A program made the position numbers and the translations under genes. From contig JALIZF010001876.1 of assembly GCA_029948255.1 (NCBI GenBank), forward strand, positions 496,001 to 560,000: DNA of 64,000 nucleotides, read 5' to 3'. This document shows positions 25,346 to 37,274 of this stretch, one piece after another; position 1 is the first letter of the stretch, and every line of letters starts with the position of its first letter. The notes below the pieces were generated by a model that searched no databases, was not told the origin of the DNA, and saw only the letters and a program-made list of their open reading frames with translations. The DNA is from Telmatactis stephensoni. Lineage: Eukaryota > Cnidaria > Anthozoa > Actiniaria > Isophelliidae.

Positions 25346-26110
25346 AATTGGCCTGGGATTTTAGCTGATCAGAGGAAATCTGTTTTTCTCAATAACGTGC
25401 TGGGCATTTGTTTGCGTTAGACAAAAACCGATACAGGAATTGTACTTTAGTTCCTTGAATTTTTAAATAAAAGTTGTTTTGATCACGTGTATTATGACGT
25501 CATTGAATAGGAAACATAAAAAACTAGTAGATGGCAAGTTTATGTTGTCTACTCTGACAAGTAACATAAACTAATCTGTTCCTCTTTATGTGCTTTATAA
25601 ATTCATGTTTTAAATGGTTGACTTTCGGTTTTTATTAAGGAGATTATGAAAAAAAAGTGATGTGATCACCAGGTCACGTGACCTTTTTCATACCATATTT
25701 CCTAACGGAAAACGATGGTGGTTCACAGACAGGTTTTAAACATTTTAGAAATTTAGTTTTAACAGAACTTTAGACTATCAGGTTATTAAAACCCTATGAG
25801 AAATATTCTGTGATCGGACTTTTTCAATTGCTGATATTTGATAAAATATGTGAGATATAGCAATGGTAACTTAAGGTGGCCCGTACCTTGATTTGTTTGT
25901 CAGACATAAATTTTAATCGCGTCTTTTTACATCAAAACCTTGTCCGATTTCTGAGAAATTTGCAGCCATTTGTCTACAAGCCTTGAAATTTGTACCGATA
26001 ATGATTTTTCTGCGAATTAGATCAAATAATTCGAGATATCAGACGATTTTTAAAAGTAGCTTTATGAGAAAAATTAGTCATAAATCCAAAAATCTAAGGT
26101 GATTTTTTTC

Positions 26111-27012
26111 CTATTTCATTAATCCAGTATAAAGGTATAGAGGACTACATACAACATGTATCGCGCCAATTTAATCCTTTGAAGAAGTTGCGATACAAAA
26201 TTTGCGCTGCCTGTTACGACCCAAAATTATGTATTTCAAAAACAGCGAGAACCATATCTGCTATAAGAAAGACAAATGCCTATTGTAACTTGTGAACAAA
26301 ATATGGAGACACGAGAAGCTAAACGCCAATGTTATCCTGAAGCAAACTTGGGGAGTAATTTTTGTGACCACGAGGTGAACGTTGCGAATTTGTATTACTT
26401 CGACTTCTACAAATTCTGTCAAATTGTTTCGTGAAATTTTCTAGGTATGGGATAGAACAAGATGTTAACATACCTGTTGCCAAGTGTCGTCGTCTTTGCT
26501 GCACTAGGTATAATTCAGTAAGCTTCGAAAGTAAACAACTTCATCGAGTCGACGTTTGAGCTGCCAAGGTAAAACCTCATGGTCTGATAATTTATTCAAA
26601 ACGAAAGCTTACTATCTGTTGCAAAATTCCACACGGGATTTAGACTCAGAAGCATTTTGATTCAGAGAACTACTGTCTTTATTCCCAAAAGTCTAGATCC
26701 CGTGCGGAATTTTACAACAGATAGTAAGGTGTTGTTTTGAATGAATTTGCTTGAGGATAACATTGGCGTTTAGCTTCTCATGTCTCCATATTTTGTTCAC
26801 AAGTTACAATAGGTATTTGTCTTTCTTACAGCAGATATAGTTCTCGCTGTTTTTGAAATTTTGTTGAGATTTTGGCGGTAGTTATGACTACATAATTTTG
26901 CGTCGTAACAGGCAGGCGCAAATTTTGTAACGGCGCAACTTCTAAGGATTGAATTGATGCGATACATGGTGTATGTAGTCCTCTATGCCTTTATACTGGA
27001 TTAACGAAATAG
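26111..27012. mobile_element. Large foldback element, 902 bp
   Basis: Left end ctatttcattaatccagtat mirrors right end atactggattaacgaaatag. The arms then run for more than 200 bp each through agaggactacata, cgatacaaaatttgcgc, cagcgagaaccatatctgc and aacaaaatatggagacacg against their complements. A second inner hairpin (ttactatctgttgcaaaatt with its complement) is at about 26608-26727. No transposase frame. Confidence 0.85.
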
Positions 27013-27677
27013 GGTATGGAATTAGATATCCCTGCTATATCTATTAATTAGATTTATAATTTGTCATTAGTACTGTAAAGTTCTGTAAATTTACACGTAC
27101 AATTGTTCTCCCGACACTCCCGATAGTAGATTCGGGCCGACAAATCGTGCCGTGTACAAGCCTTAACTAACTATGTCAAAAATAAGCAGTTCCTAACATT
27201 CTTCCCTTCTTATAGACTAAGGCACCGTCCTCGATGTCAGAAAATGGTTTCCACCAAAACCGTTTCTACGAGATCTAAAATTCTGTTACAATCAATTTTG
27301 ATATTTCTTTACAAATTCAAATGCTAAAATTTAAAACCCCATCCTTTTATATATTCATCTTCAAAAGACATGCAAATACACTCTCCTAATTTTTTCCCAT
27401 TCCAAGGTCCTAAAATTCCTAAAAGATAAATTTGATATTTCTTTACACATTCAATGTTCAAACTCAAAACCACATCCTCCGGATATATTCATCTTCACAA
27501 GACCAAATCCACTCTCCTTATTTCCCGTTTCAAGGTCCTAAAAAATGAAATTGTCGCGCAAAGCATTTCCGTATCAAAGTATTTCTTCAGTCATGCAGTA
27601 ACAAGAGCCTGAATTGAGGAAAAAGTAATGTGACGTATTTCCGTAATTAATTGCGCATGCGTAGCGGCCTCGTAAAC

Positions 27678-27934
27678 ACTGGAATTTTTTGCCCATTTCC
27701 TATGATAGGAAATATCTAGGAAATTGCATTTTCCTATGATAGGAACTGGACAAAATTTTTCCTAGATATTTCCTACCTTTTCATTTGCCTATCATAGGAA
27801 ATATCTAGGAAAATCGAATTTTCTATGATAAGAAATTTCTCGGAAATTGTCCAGTTCCTATCTGATAGGAAAATGAAATCTCCTAAATACTTCCTAGATA
27901 TTTTCTAACACAGGAAATAGGCAAAATTTCCAGT
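27678..27934. mobile_element. MITE built from repeated short palindromes, 257 bp
   Basis: Ends actggaattttttgccc and ggcaaaatttccagt are terminal inverted repeats. The interior consists of repeats, in both orientations, of cctatgataggaaatatc followed by taggaaa, giving many alternative hairpins. No coding frame. Confidence 0.85.
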
Positions 27935-28309
27935 AAAGGAGACTCATTAAGATAAGATAACTACAGTTCCTGAAGGTAGACACTTGATATGCAGTTATTA
28001 TAATTCCGGTAATCTTTGCCACAGATATACAGATATTGACTAGAAGATGTTAGCACACTCTTACAGTGGTTTGTTATCAGTGCAGTTCCCTATTGTAAAT
28101 CACCTCACCGACCTGTGACATAGGCTTACTCTCGAAAGAAAATATATTATTATTATTATTCAATATCAGTGGTAACCATTGAATGAAAAACTAGAGACAC
28201 TATGCTTGTTGAATTAATGAATTCATTGATAAAGCTGTAAAAGATGAAACGCCGCAATCTATCTATCTTTGCTTGAAGAATTTTAAAGTTCAAAACCATG
28301 CTATTTCAA

Positions 28310-28574
28310 CAGGGTAGTAACGAGGTATACATTTTTTTCAGTGATCCCGATCCCAGGGCTAAAATTGTAATCCTTGATCCCCAAAATAAGGACAATTTTG
28401 ATCCCTGATCCCGGCCGTCTTAAAAAAGTGATTCCGTTTTCGAAATTCTAAAGACAGTGATCCCGATCCCAAGGCTAAAAATCTGATCCCTGAGCCAAAA
28501 AAATAACGCTGATGTGATCCCTGAGCCCCAAAATAACACTGATCGCTGATCCCATATACCTCGTTACTACCCTG
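28310..28574. mobile_element. MITE with GATCCC-rich interior, 265 bp
   Basis: Terminal inverted repeats cagggtagtaacgaggtata and tatacctcgttactaccctg are perfect over 20 bp. The interior holds about ten copies of gatccc or gatcccgatccc spaced by A/T-rich words such as ccccaaaataa. No coding frame. Confidence 0.9.
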
Positions 28575-29910
28575 ATTTCAAGGTATACGTAACGATTGTT
28601 AAAGATGAGTTAACTATATAGTTAAATGTTCCGCTGCCAATTTTTTTTTTTTTGCAACACATTGTCGTTGAAGTTGTTCCCTTGACCTGAGTGTTTGAGT
28701 TTGAGTACATTCCAGCTCCTGCTTAAGTAGCTCCACTACTGGTTATGATACATGATTTTAAGGTCTCATTCAGCAGTAGTTTTCTGTAAGTAGTTGGTAT
28801 ATGCAACACAAAGTGTACCAATAGATGATCCATCCATTGATATACAATCAATCTCCTGTATACAATCTATTTGATACACATTTTGTTGCATGCAATTGGT
28901 GTTACATACACCAAGTAATTACCTTGTTTTCGTCGGTTATCCCAAAGGCCGACCTTTATTGCTGGATTGTCTCCATATAAATGAAAATGTCAGGGAGGGA
29001 TAAGAGGATATGAATACCTGGATTCCTCCACAGGCAACTTTTTGGGCTTCCTTTGGATGCTGCGTCGAGCGTCGGTGAGGGGACTGAAGACAAAGGAAGT
29101 CTCACCCTCGTTTTTTTCGAACACAGGAAGTCCGATCCGTCCGGAAAGAGATGGGTGCGCAAGCCAGGGTAATCCAAACTATTGATTTGAAGATGTGCGA
29201 TAACTTGAACTATAATGTTCATGTTACAAGTTAAAATTATTATACACAACTTATTATCAATGAAAGCACAAACAACGTATATGCAATACGACCGTACACT
29301 CAGTGATGTACTGCTTCTTAGCAGAATTTCTCTCTTCTCAGTGATGTACTTGCTCAGAAAGTAGTGGTTTCTCTTCACGATCTCACACCCATGGAATGCA
29401 CTCAATCTCATTAACGTTGTCCAAGCGCAAAAAGATATTTATATAGTGTTCGTTAAACAATTTAATTAAAATAATCAAACGATAAAACACTCCATGAAAC
29501 TGAAAATGTAGCGAGCATGATATAGTACAGGAAACTGACATTACGTTGAATGATTTGCGCACATTTAAATATTATAAGTACACTCTCGAATCGCTTGAAA
29601 TTGTTCAAAAAATCACTACAACAATCACATACAACTTAATACCACTATTACTATCACATGAGAAGATATTTAGGCAATTTAATATCATTAAACAATTTGG
29701 TTTATCTTTGTTAGTTTGTTGTCGTGACATCATCAGCATGAGTGCCATATTTGTGACGTCATTTTACAGCCAAATTCACAAAATTGGCCTTGGTAGCAGT
29801 TATGTTCGTGTTTACTATAACTCGTATATAGTCAATTGAAGGAACGTTGTCGGGTCTAAAGCATAGAAGCTGAGACCCACACGAAATGGTGCAAGTTTTG
29901 AGAATTTTAG
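28575..29910. other. Intergenic; 151-codon minus frame not accepted as a gene
   Basis: The longest frame (28956-29411, minus) has mixed composition, no domain I recognise and no homologue in the window. I leave it as probable repeat-derived sequence. Otherwise featureless. Confidence 0.4.
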
Positions 29911-30620
29911 TTTTCATCAAGAGCGCATAAATCAGAGAGGGAAACTTAATACCGCGCGCGCCATGATAATTCCCGGTTGGGCTTTTTTTAGTAACCGGTG
30001 CAATTTAATTTTCGTCTTACCCTACTCCCGTGCGTCATAATTTGGCACTTCTGATCCAGAGAACCGCTTAGTATAGATTTGAGTTTTCAAAAGCAGCGTT
30101 CAAATCAAAGTTTTCTTAGTTCTGCTTCACATTATCTAGCAATAAAACTATGTATATTCTGATCACAAAAGAACGATTTTGATAAAAAAAGCCAGGCAAA
30201 AACGTTGGGGATTTTGTTGTGTTTTTGAATAAAATATTAGCGGAAATGGGCGCGCTACTGACGTAGCACAAGTCATTGAGCGCGCGCTTAAGTTTTATTT
30301 TTAAAAAAAATTTCGCTCATTTAGATGAGAAAAACTCGGGGGGGGGGGTTGTAATTTTTTTCATGTGTATTATCTATAGGAAATCATATGGCTTTCTCGT
30401 GGAATTTGGAATAAATATGAAGTCGATCGTGGGATTTTCAAAAGCTCAAATCTCTGAAATCCCATGCCACTTGTTCAAATTTATGACGCACGGGAGTAGA
30501 GTAAGCCGAAAATTAAACTGCATCCGGTTACTAAAAATAGCCCAACCAGGAATTATCATGGCGAGCGCGGCATTAAGAAGTTTCCCTCTCTTATTTATGC
30601 TCTCTTGTTTTCATCAGAGA
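29911..30620. mobile_element. Foldback element, about 710 bp
   Basis: Left arm ttttcatcaagag, then cagagagggaaactt, then ccatgataattcccggttgg, then gtaaccggtgcaatttaatt, then actcccgtgcgtcataa. The right arm gives the complements in reverse order, ending ttgttttcatcaga. The middle contains a poly-G run at about 30339-30350. The plus-strand frame of 122 codons lies wholly inside and is a by-product. Confidence 0.85.
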
Positions 30621-31260
30621 ATAACACAACTTGATTGTTCTTAAAATACCTCTTGCTATGCCATAAAAGCGATAGAAGATAGTTATGTGTGACTCTACCT
30701 GTGAAATAGAGCACTTGTGATGTTGGGAGAAACACTCGAAAAAGTTTGAAAATCACTCGCTTACGGCTACAGAATTTGAGACGAGATATTTGCAATAGTC
30801 TAAATGTCTTTTTATCTGGACAGCGTTATTGAGATTGTTTGTATATGCAGTGCTAGCAATTAAACGCTACTGTTGGCTATTTTCGCTTCAAACTGGTAAA
30901 AAGAAGTCGTTTTAATTATCAAGGCTCAAAAAAGATGATTGGATTGGGGGGAGGGGGAAAAAGGAAAGTAGGAACGTCGTCTTTCTTATTGTAATTTACC
31001 GCTTCTACAGACGCCCCGAGGATACCTTCCGTTTAGGGTACTCTTAACTTCCCATTACCTTCAATATAGGTTTAGGTACGTGATGAACACCACAATGAAT
31101 TTAATTTTCGATCGAAAACACAACAAACAGGAGAAAATTGCCTACAAAATTCTAGTCAAACTCCGGTTCTTTTCAAAAATAAATATTCTTATCATGTCAC
31201 TACGATCACTAATATATAGCAATAGCAGTAAACGGTTTCAAATACAGCTTGTTCTTCTCA

Positions 31261-32262
31261 CTAGGCTACCATTGCAGCTGAAGGCGGTCGTTCATTTTCG
31301 CGTTTTCCCAAACGAAAGTTTGTGTTTCTTGTAATGGGATGCACTTTCTTATGCCCTTTACAAAGTAAAGCTCTCATACATCTTCTGAACCTTCTAGACT
31401 GAAGTGCGTATATAAATGGGTTGATGCTTGAGTTTAACATGATTAGCATGTGTGATATTGGGTAAAAAACAGGTACAGTGCTCTTGAGAGAGTCTTGTAT
31501 GGACGTCATAGGTGGAGAGATCGATAAAGTGAAGTAGTAGATCAGGTTGGGCATGTAGCATAGAAACAGAATGATCGTGACTGTCAGGGCAATTTTTGTT
31601 ATACGTTTACGTGATAATAGCAAACATCGTTGGGAAACCTCCTCAATAGTATTTCCAGTAGGCGTGCGCCAGAGACATTTTATCACTCTGCCGTAGAGGA
31701 ACGACATGACTAGAAAAGGAAGTAATCCAACACCGAACAACCACAATCCCGAGTCGACTTTACCTCCCCAGTCTGCTATCCAAAGCCAGTCACATGATTT
31801 GATATCAGGATTGTAAGCCATGGCTATAGTTTCTGACAAGGAAATTAAAACACCAGCTACCCAACACAAACCGATGGCATGCTTGAGGCATCTCTTTGGG
31901 TTTCTACTTTGAAGTGGCTTTATAATAGCGTTATATCTCTCCCATGCTATGACCAAAAGTGTGAAAACACTCACAATCGAAGGTAACCATGCCATATTTC
32001 CGTAGGTGAAAAACTTACAGAGTAAATCACCAGTTACACCATCTGGATGGTCGTAAAGTCCAAACAGCACTCGACGCGGAATTAAAAACAAGCCCACCAA
32101 CATGTCACATACAGCGAGATGGACGAGAAGATAGTTCATTGTTGTTCTCATGAATAGAAAACGTCGCACCACCAAACAAACTAAACTGTTTCCTGCAAAG
32201 TTTAGGCAGATGAGAGCAGCAGATACTGCCCGTAGAGCTATATCTTCTTCCTTGGAAAGCAT
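31261..32262 (-). CDS. Class A GPCR, subfamily B copy 1, single exon
   Basis: A 333-residue receptor starting MLSKEED, matching the starts of the other B genes. Landmarks: N25, D53, C82, ERY 108-110, W134, C157, P182, CYMP 235-238 (Tyr replaces the toggle Trp), NPFIY 281-285. The first extracellular loop reads YDHPDGVTGD, the subfamily B signature. N-terminus about 7 residues without glycosylation sites. The third intracellular loop (SQRCLLLSRKRITK) is short and basic. The tail lacks the FELR motif seen in the other B genes, having only NTNFRLG, and the nucleotide sequence is the most diverged of the four. No clear splice acceptor lies just upstream. Ligand unknown. Confidence 0.93.
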   Translation of the reverse strand: MLSKEEDIALRAVSAALICLNFAGNSLVCLVVRRFLFMRTTMNYLLVHLAVCDMLVGLFLIPRRVLFGLYDHPDGVTGDLLCKFFTYGNMAWLPSIVSVFTLLVIAWERYNAIIKPLQSRNPKRCLKHAIGLCWVAGVLISLSETIAMAYNPDIKSCDWLWIADWGGKVDSGLWLFGVGLLPFLVMSFLYGRVIKCLWRTPTGNTIEEVSQRCLLLSRKRITKIALTVTIILFLCYMPNLIYYFTLSISPPMTSIQDSLKSTVPVFYPISHMLIMLNSSINPFIYALQSRRFRRCMRALLCKGHKKVHPITRNTNFRLGKRENERPPSAAMVA

Positions 32263-33300
32263 ATCTTCACGTTAGAATACCACAGCATGTAGTTATATGG
32301 AAACCAAGCAGAGAGATGAACAAATAAAATGTGTCCCTTGGTGCTTATCAAAATGCAATAAACAAATGAGGCTAATTAAGACAGTTAGAGAGCCGTAATA
32401 TCAGCTCGGCCGTAACCAGACAATAGTCACAAAATGTTTCCCTTGATCATGTTGACTTTCCGCTCTTTTTGTGAGGTTTCACTCAGAGTTGATAGACGAA
32501 CAATGAATTTCCAATTCACCGATATGTAGTATATATAATTAACATCAACAACTTCCCCTGCCAAATATATATTCGTTTTCGCGCAGCTGGCCATGCATGC
32601 ATAGATTTTTTACATCCAATATATGCCTGTTTAACACTCATCAATATTCATAAGATTTCAACACTTAATAAATTGAACCTATAACCCGAACAATGTTTTT
32701 TTCTTCGGTATTCACTGTTCTTCAGCTATTGTGTATACTTGTTTCTAGTATCGTTTATATTGATTTTCCTTCGTCCTTGAAAGAAGGCAAACCAATAGCT
32801 CGTAGTAGACTCCCTAACCATGTTTTCCTTTGTTCTTTATCCACTAGTGCTAACTAAATAGTTATCTTTCTTTCACGGAGGAAGGAAATCACTCTAGCAA
32901 GTATACATTATTTACATATACTAGTTTAACAGTTTAATAGAAAAATTTAAATAGAATTAACACTGTACTGTTTTACAAACATACCATACTTTGAAAATAA
33001 TGCCTGTTTTTATATACATATTATTTTAAATAATAATAAAAAACTACTAAAAGTATAACAGAATAGTCACACAGACAAAACAATAGAAAAACACAAAACG
33101 AACATCTAAAGAATAGAATTGTCTTAGTGTATTTTACCAGTTAAGTAAGGATTTTACTAAGCTTAAGATGACTATTTAATGAGTTCTAGTTGATAAAGAG
33201 TCTACTCCTAACTTCTGTTGGTCAATTTTTGTAAAGCAGAAACAAAAAAAAACACAATGAAACTGATTTAGCGCCTAGAGCAGATTTTGGATAGGCGCTA
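32263..33300. other. 5' flank of receptor B1, no gene recognised
   Basis: AT-rich, without clear repeats or a convincing leader exon. Confidence 0.4.
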
Positions 33301-33306
33301 TATAAA

Positions 33307-33341
33307 TGATCATTATTATTATTATTATTATTATTATTTAA
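33307..33341. repeat. (ATT)n microsatellite
   Basis: About ten uninterrupted tta/att units following gatcatta. Confidence 0.95.
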
Positions 33342-34085
33342 ACTGATAAAACTGATAAAATTGCATATGTGTAATATTAATTTCCCTGAATTACTAAGTA
33401 AAATTACTCATTTTCATGGGTTAAAGTGTAATAGTTGGTGGTCATTAATTGATCACTTGTCAATTTTTCAAATATAACAGCTTACAGACGCTCGACTGTT
33501 CGACAGGATTTCGAGGGCGCAGTAAAATTACTGATCTATAACAGGAAAATGGTATAAATAGATAGGCACGGCAGGTATGTAAAATCACTTTATTAATATT
33601 TCAAAAATGAAGTCAGTCGAATTAAACCCTTCTGTCAAAACTCGTTAGCCAAAACGGGTAGGAAAGACATAACAGAGAAACCAATTAGCATTATTATTAT
33701 TTTTCTGTTATTTTTTTGAATTCATCCTGACGGAGAGTAAAATGCCGGGGGCGTTAACTTGACGCTGTCATTATGATGAGCCATTCAATTTTGGCAACTT
33801 AAGTTAGTAACATTACATGGTTCGCTTCTCAAGATTGTGCGTCATCAAAGCTCACAACCACCTAGAAATGTTAATACTTTTTTCTGGTGTTAATATTTTT
33901 TCTGGTGATGAAATGGCAGGGTGGAACCTTAGAGACCTTTGAGTTAAAACCACATAATTATGATCATTTGGCGACTATAAATTCATTTTGATATCAGAAA
34001 GGGCACTTGACAGATCGTATCAGTAAAAAAGTTAAAAGAACGAAATTGAAGAACAAAGAAAACTACATTTAAATAAAGGATTAAG

Positions 34086-34230
34086 AAAGAAAACAATTAA
34101 AAATAAAGAAATGGAAAAATAGGAAAGAAAAAAAAGAAAGGAAGAAGAAGGAATGAAAGAAAAAGGAAGGAAGGAAGGAAAGAAACACAGAAACAATAAG
34201 CAAAGAAAGTAACAAAGAAAGAATCAAAAA
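34086..34230. repeat. Purine-rich GA/GAAA low-complexity tract
   Basis: The plus strand is almost all A and G (gaaagaaaaaaaagaaagg and ggaaggaaggaaggaaag words). The minus-strand frame (Phe/Leu/Pro-rich) is a by-product. Confidence 0.9.
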
Positions 34231-34279
34231 GTATTGTAAGTTTCAACTCCTTGATGGCCACCATAATACGTAATAATAT

Positions 34280-35092
34280 CAAGAGGCCATAATACTAAGA
34301 GGGCGAGATTGACAAATTGATGTCTGCGCAATGTGCTTGGGTGGCGCTCAAGTTTTTTTTTTTTTTTTTTTTTTTTTGTAACAGGAAGTTGACGCCTTTT
34401 CGATTCGTGCGCGCAGGGCTCTCAAACAATTCCAAACTCTCTTCCGGTTCTTATCTGCGCGGCTTGTAAAACCAAGCATTTAGCGCCTTTGCTTTGGTAT
34501 TTTACGTTGTAGATTGATCTCGCTGTTGAGTAAGAAAACAACTATACATCAGTACAAAAGGAAGGTATACTTTTACTCGGGATTTTGGTTTTCATTCAAA
34601 ACACATCGGTAAATTGAAAATGAAGTGAATTTAGTCCAGTTGAAGTTGAAATCAAGAGCACAAAATTAAAAGTTTGCAAACTAAAACGAGTCGATTCCAA
34701 ATTAATCTGACCGACACAACTGTGGAAGGTAAGACCGTGGCCTAAACAGCCTTCGTCAAAAAAATGTATTTCGTTTTCGTTTTGAAGCGAATTTGTCATG
34801 TAAGTTAAATCAACTATTTATAGTCAAACATAACACTTTTAAAGAAAAAAAGTAATGCATAATTTAGTCAATCTATGAATGTGCCTTTATACTTTATTTG
34901 TTAAAGCATAAAGAACAAGTAAAAAAAAAGGAACAAAAACGGAGGTAAATTGTCTTTTCTGGCAATGAAATTTCATTCTTTGCGCGCGAAAAGGCGTCAA
35001 CTTCCTTTTACTATAAATGGGCTCTCAAGCGTCACGCACATCGCACATACATCAATACCAGTTTCGCTCTCTTAGTTTTATCGTAATATCTA
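34280..35092. mobile_element. Long foldback element, MITE family M3, 813 bp
   Basis: Left arm caagaggccataatactaag, then attgatgtctgcgcaatgtg, then a poly-T run of about 27 bases, then aacaggaagttgacgcc. The right arm: ggcgtcaacttcctttta, then catacatcaataccagtttc, then gctctcttagttttatcgta. About 550 bp of unrelated AT-rich DNA lies between the arms; no coding frame of note. Confidence 0.85.
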
Positions 35093-35671
35093 TTTTTGTC
35101 CGCCTCAAGGCCCTGGTTTTCACAAAACGTGTGTGGCATTCCAATACTCGTAAATCCAAAAGCGTGATCGATATTGCTGAGTCAAACAACCGTTTTAGCC
35201 TGTTGTAAGAGCCAATACCTTTTAATATACAATTTTTTTGTCAAATTAATTTCATATGCTTTGTGAAAGGGGGACCAGGATCTGAAAAACCTGATTGAGC
35301 CATCGTTTGAATTGTTTGAATTCGCCAGTAAAATCCGCAGTAACCCATTAGTGCCGAGGGAGGTAATTCCGTCCAATTTTGAGGGTTTTTTTTCATGTTA
35401 GTTTGTTTTCTTCTTTTGTGTCCGGCTTCTTCACGGTTGATAATGGTGGTCCGTCAGTTAGTTTTGCAAGATGGCACGCGACTCTCCATTCCGATCGTCC
35501 GCAATTACTGACTTTCTTGAATCTTTCTATAGAGCTTGTTTCTTCTTCGTAGTTTAACTGATTTCTTTTGTGATTTGGATGTCCCATAGACGCAAGTAAA
35601 AAAGCTACTTTATCTTTTAGTCAATACTTTAAGTACCCTATCAGGTAAAAAAGTCAATGTTCACAAATCCA

Positions 35672-35950
35672 CACTGCAAAAACGCGCGAATAAGTTTACT
35701 CAAAAACTTAAAAGTAAATCGGTTCAGTCACAGTAACTCACTTATCCGAGTAAATTTACTCAGTTATTTGAGTAACTGAGTAGCCTTTACTCAAATAACT
35801 GAGTAACTGCGTACCCTTTACCCAAATAACTGAGTAACTGCGTACCCTTTACTCAAATAACTGAGTAAATTTACTCGGATAAGTCAGTTACTGTGGATGT
35901 ATCAATTTACTCATGTTTTTGAGTAAATTTACTTGCGCGTTTTTGCAGTG
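35672..35950. mobile_element. Foldback MITE with internal repeats, 279 bp, directly 3' of receptor A2
   Basis: Ends cactgcaaaaacgcgc and gcgcgtttttgcagtg are perfect inverted repeats. The centre has three tandem units of tttactcaaataactgagta separated by actgcgtaccc, and gagtaaatttactc palindromes recur. It ends 16 bp from the stop codon of the receptor at 35967-36908 and so must lie in that gene's 3' UTR or replace it. Confidence 0.92.
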
Positions 35951-35966
35951 CATAAATATTCATAAA

Positions 35967-36908
35967 TCAACACTTCTGCGTTGTATGCAATGTTTCTACT
36001 TCGTTCGGCCGTCGACAAAATGCACGTTTCATGCATCTTCTAAACCGCGCATCTTGCACTGCGTACACAAACGGATTCACACTAGAGTTTAATAAAATTA
36101 ACACGTGTGTTACACGAAGAAAAACAGGTGCGACGTTGATAAACTCGAGGTGTGATTCTCGAGGTGTGAATGATGACCTGAAGTAGTATAGTAGGTTAGG
36201 CATCCAGCATACAAACAGAATTATCGTGACTGTTATGGCAGATTTCGTGACTCTCTTGCGTGACTTGAGTAACGAGCGCTGGGAGACATCGGCGATTCTC
36301 TGGGTTGAAAACCATAGCCTTCTTACCACTCTACCATAGAGAAATGTCATGATAAAAGAAGGTATGATACCAACAGCAAACAGCCAAATCGTTGAGTCCA
36401 ATTGATAACCCCATGACATCATCCATAGATAGTCACATGCCTTGATGACAGGGTTATAACCTGCTGCTATAATCTCCAACAAACTTACCAAAAAAGCCGT
36501 CGTCCAACACAGAATAGCTACAATTTTGATCTTCTTGTTTGAGAATCTCGGGGCGTGTGGCTTCATGACAGCGTTGTATCTCTCCAACGCTATGGAAAGA
36601 AGCGTATAAACACTCACACACCAAGCTGGCCAAGCTAGATTCGCGTAGGTGAGACATTTACAAAGAAAATCGCCAAGGGCTCCACTAGGATGCTCATAGA
36701 GTCCATAGAACAAATGACGAGGAATGAAAAATAGTCCACCGAGAATGTCACAGACGGCTAAGTTGACAAGGAGATAGTTCATGGGCGTCTTCATGGATTG
36801 AAAGCGTCTTACCACCCAACAAACCAAACCATTTCCTACAAAGTTGACAGCTATCAGAAGAGCGAAAACAACCTTAAGAACAATCTCAGTTTCTTGAGAA
36901 AACGCCAT
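35967..36908 (-). CDS. Class A GPCR, subfamily A copy 2, single exon
   Basis: A 313-residue receptor, collinear with the 23.6-kb copy. Landmarks: N26, D54, C83, LERY 108-111 (Leu replaces the Trp before ERY found in the other six array members), W135, C158, P183, canonical CWMP in TM6, NPFVY in TM7. The start is fixed by the shared leader word tcatttactaaacacaag before ATGG. The second extracellular loop has KACDY where the others have KSCDY. The tail is short (CRRPNEVETLHTTQKC). The gene lies next to the MITE at 35672-35950. Same class, membrane location and unknown ligand as A1. Confidence 0.93.
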   Translation of the reverse strand: MAFSQETEIVLKVVFALLIAVNFVGNGLVCWVVRRFQSMKTPMNYLLVNLAVCDILGGLFFIPRHLFYGLYEHPSGALGDFLCKCLTYANLAWPAWCVSVYTLLSIALERYNAVMKPHAPRFSNKKIKIVAILCWTTAFLVSLLEIIAAGYNPVIKACDYLWMMSWGYQLDSTIWLFAVGIIPSFIMTFLYGRVVRRLWFSTQRIADVSQRSLLKSRKRVTKSAITVTIILFVCWMPNLLYYFRSSFTPRESHLEFINVAPVFLRVTHVLILLNSSVNPFVYAVQDARFRRCMKRAFCRRPNEVETLHTTQKC

Positions 36909-37274
36909 CTTGTGTTTAGTAAATGACCTTATCTTCTAAATGTTCTGGGGGCTGCTACAATTTGTTGAAAACCGCATCAACTTTAAGCTTCCTTCCCATT
37001 TAGTTCAGTGGGGAAAAAACGTGATGGAAGAGATTAAACTTCACATCAATTATGTATGTGCCAACTGATCGTTGATTGACACTAGAAGACCTGAAAGAGA
37101 GGAAACTGATGCATTAACCCCTTGCAAACACTTAGGCAAACTGAAAAAGGAATTAAGACAGTGAACCTCGATCTATTATACTAAGCGATATTTTAGCTAA
37201 TTTGTAGAAGACGTCCACTTTACACTTGTCTTCTCACGCTATAATTTTGCTAAATTTATCCAATATTTTAAGGT

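Noticed and set aside
28956..29411. 151-codon minus-strand frame as a gene
   Set aside because: No domain, mixed composition, no splice or leader context and no paralogue here; probably repeat-derived.
30276..30644. 122-codon plus-strand frame
   Set aside because: Lies almost wholly inside the foldback element 29911-30620 and is read from its arms.
34097..34282. Phe/Leu-rich minus-strand frame as a membrane peptide
   Set aside because: It is the translation of a GA-rich low-complexity tract.
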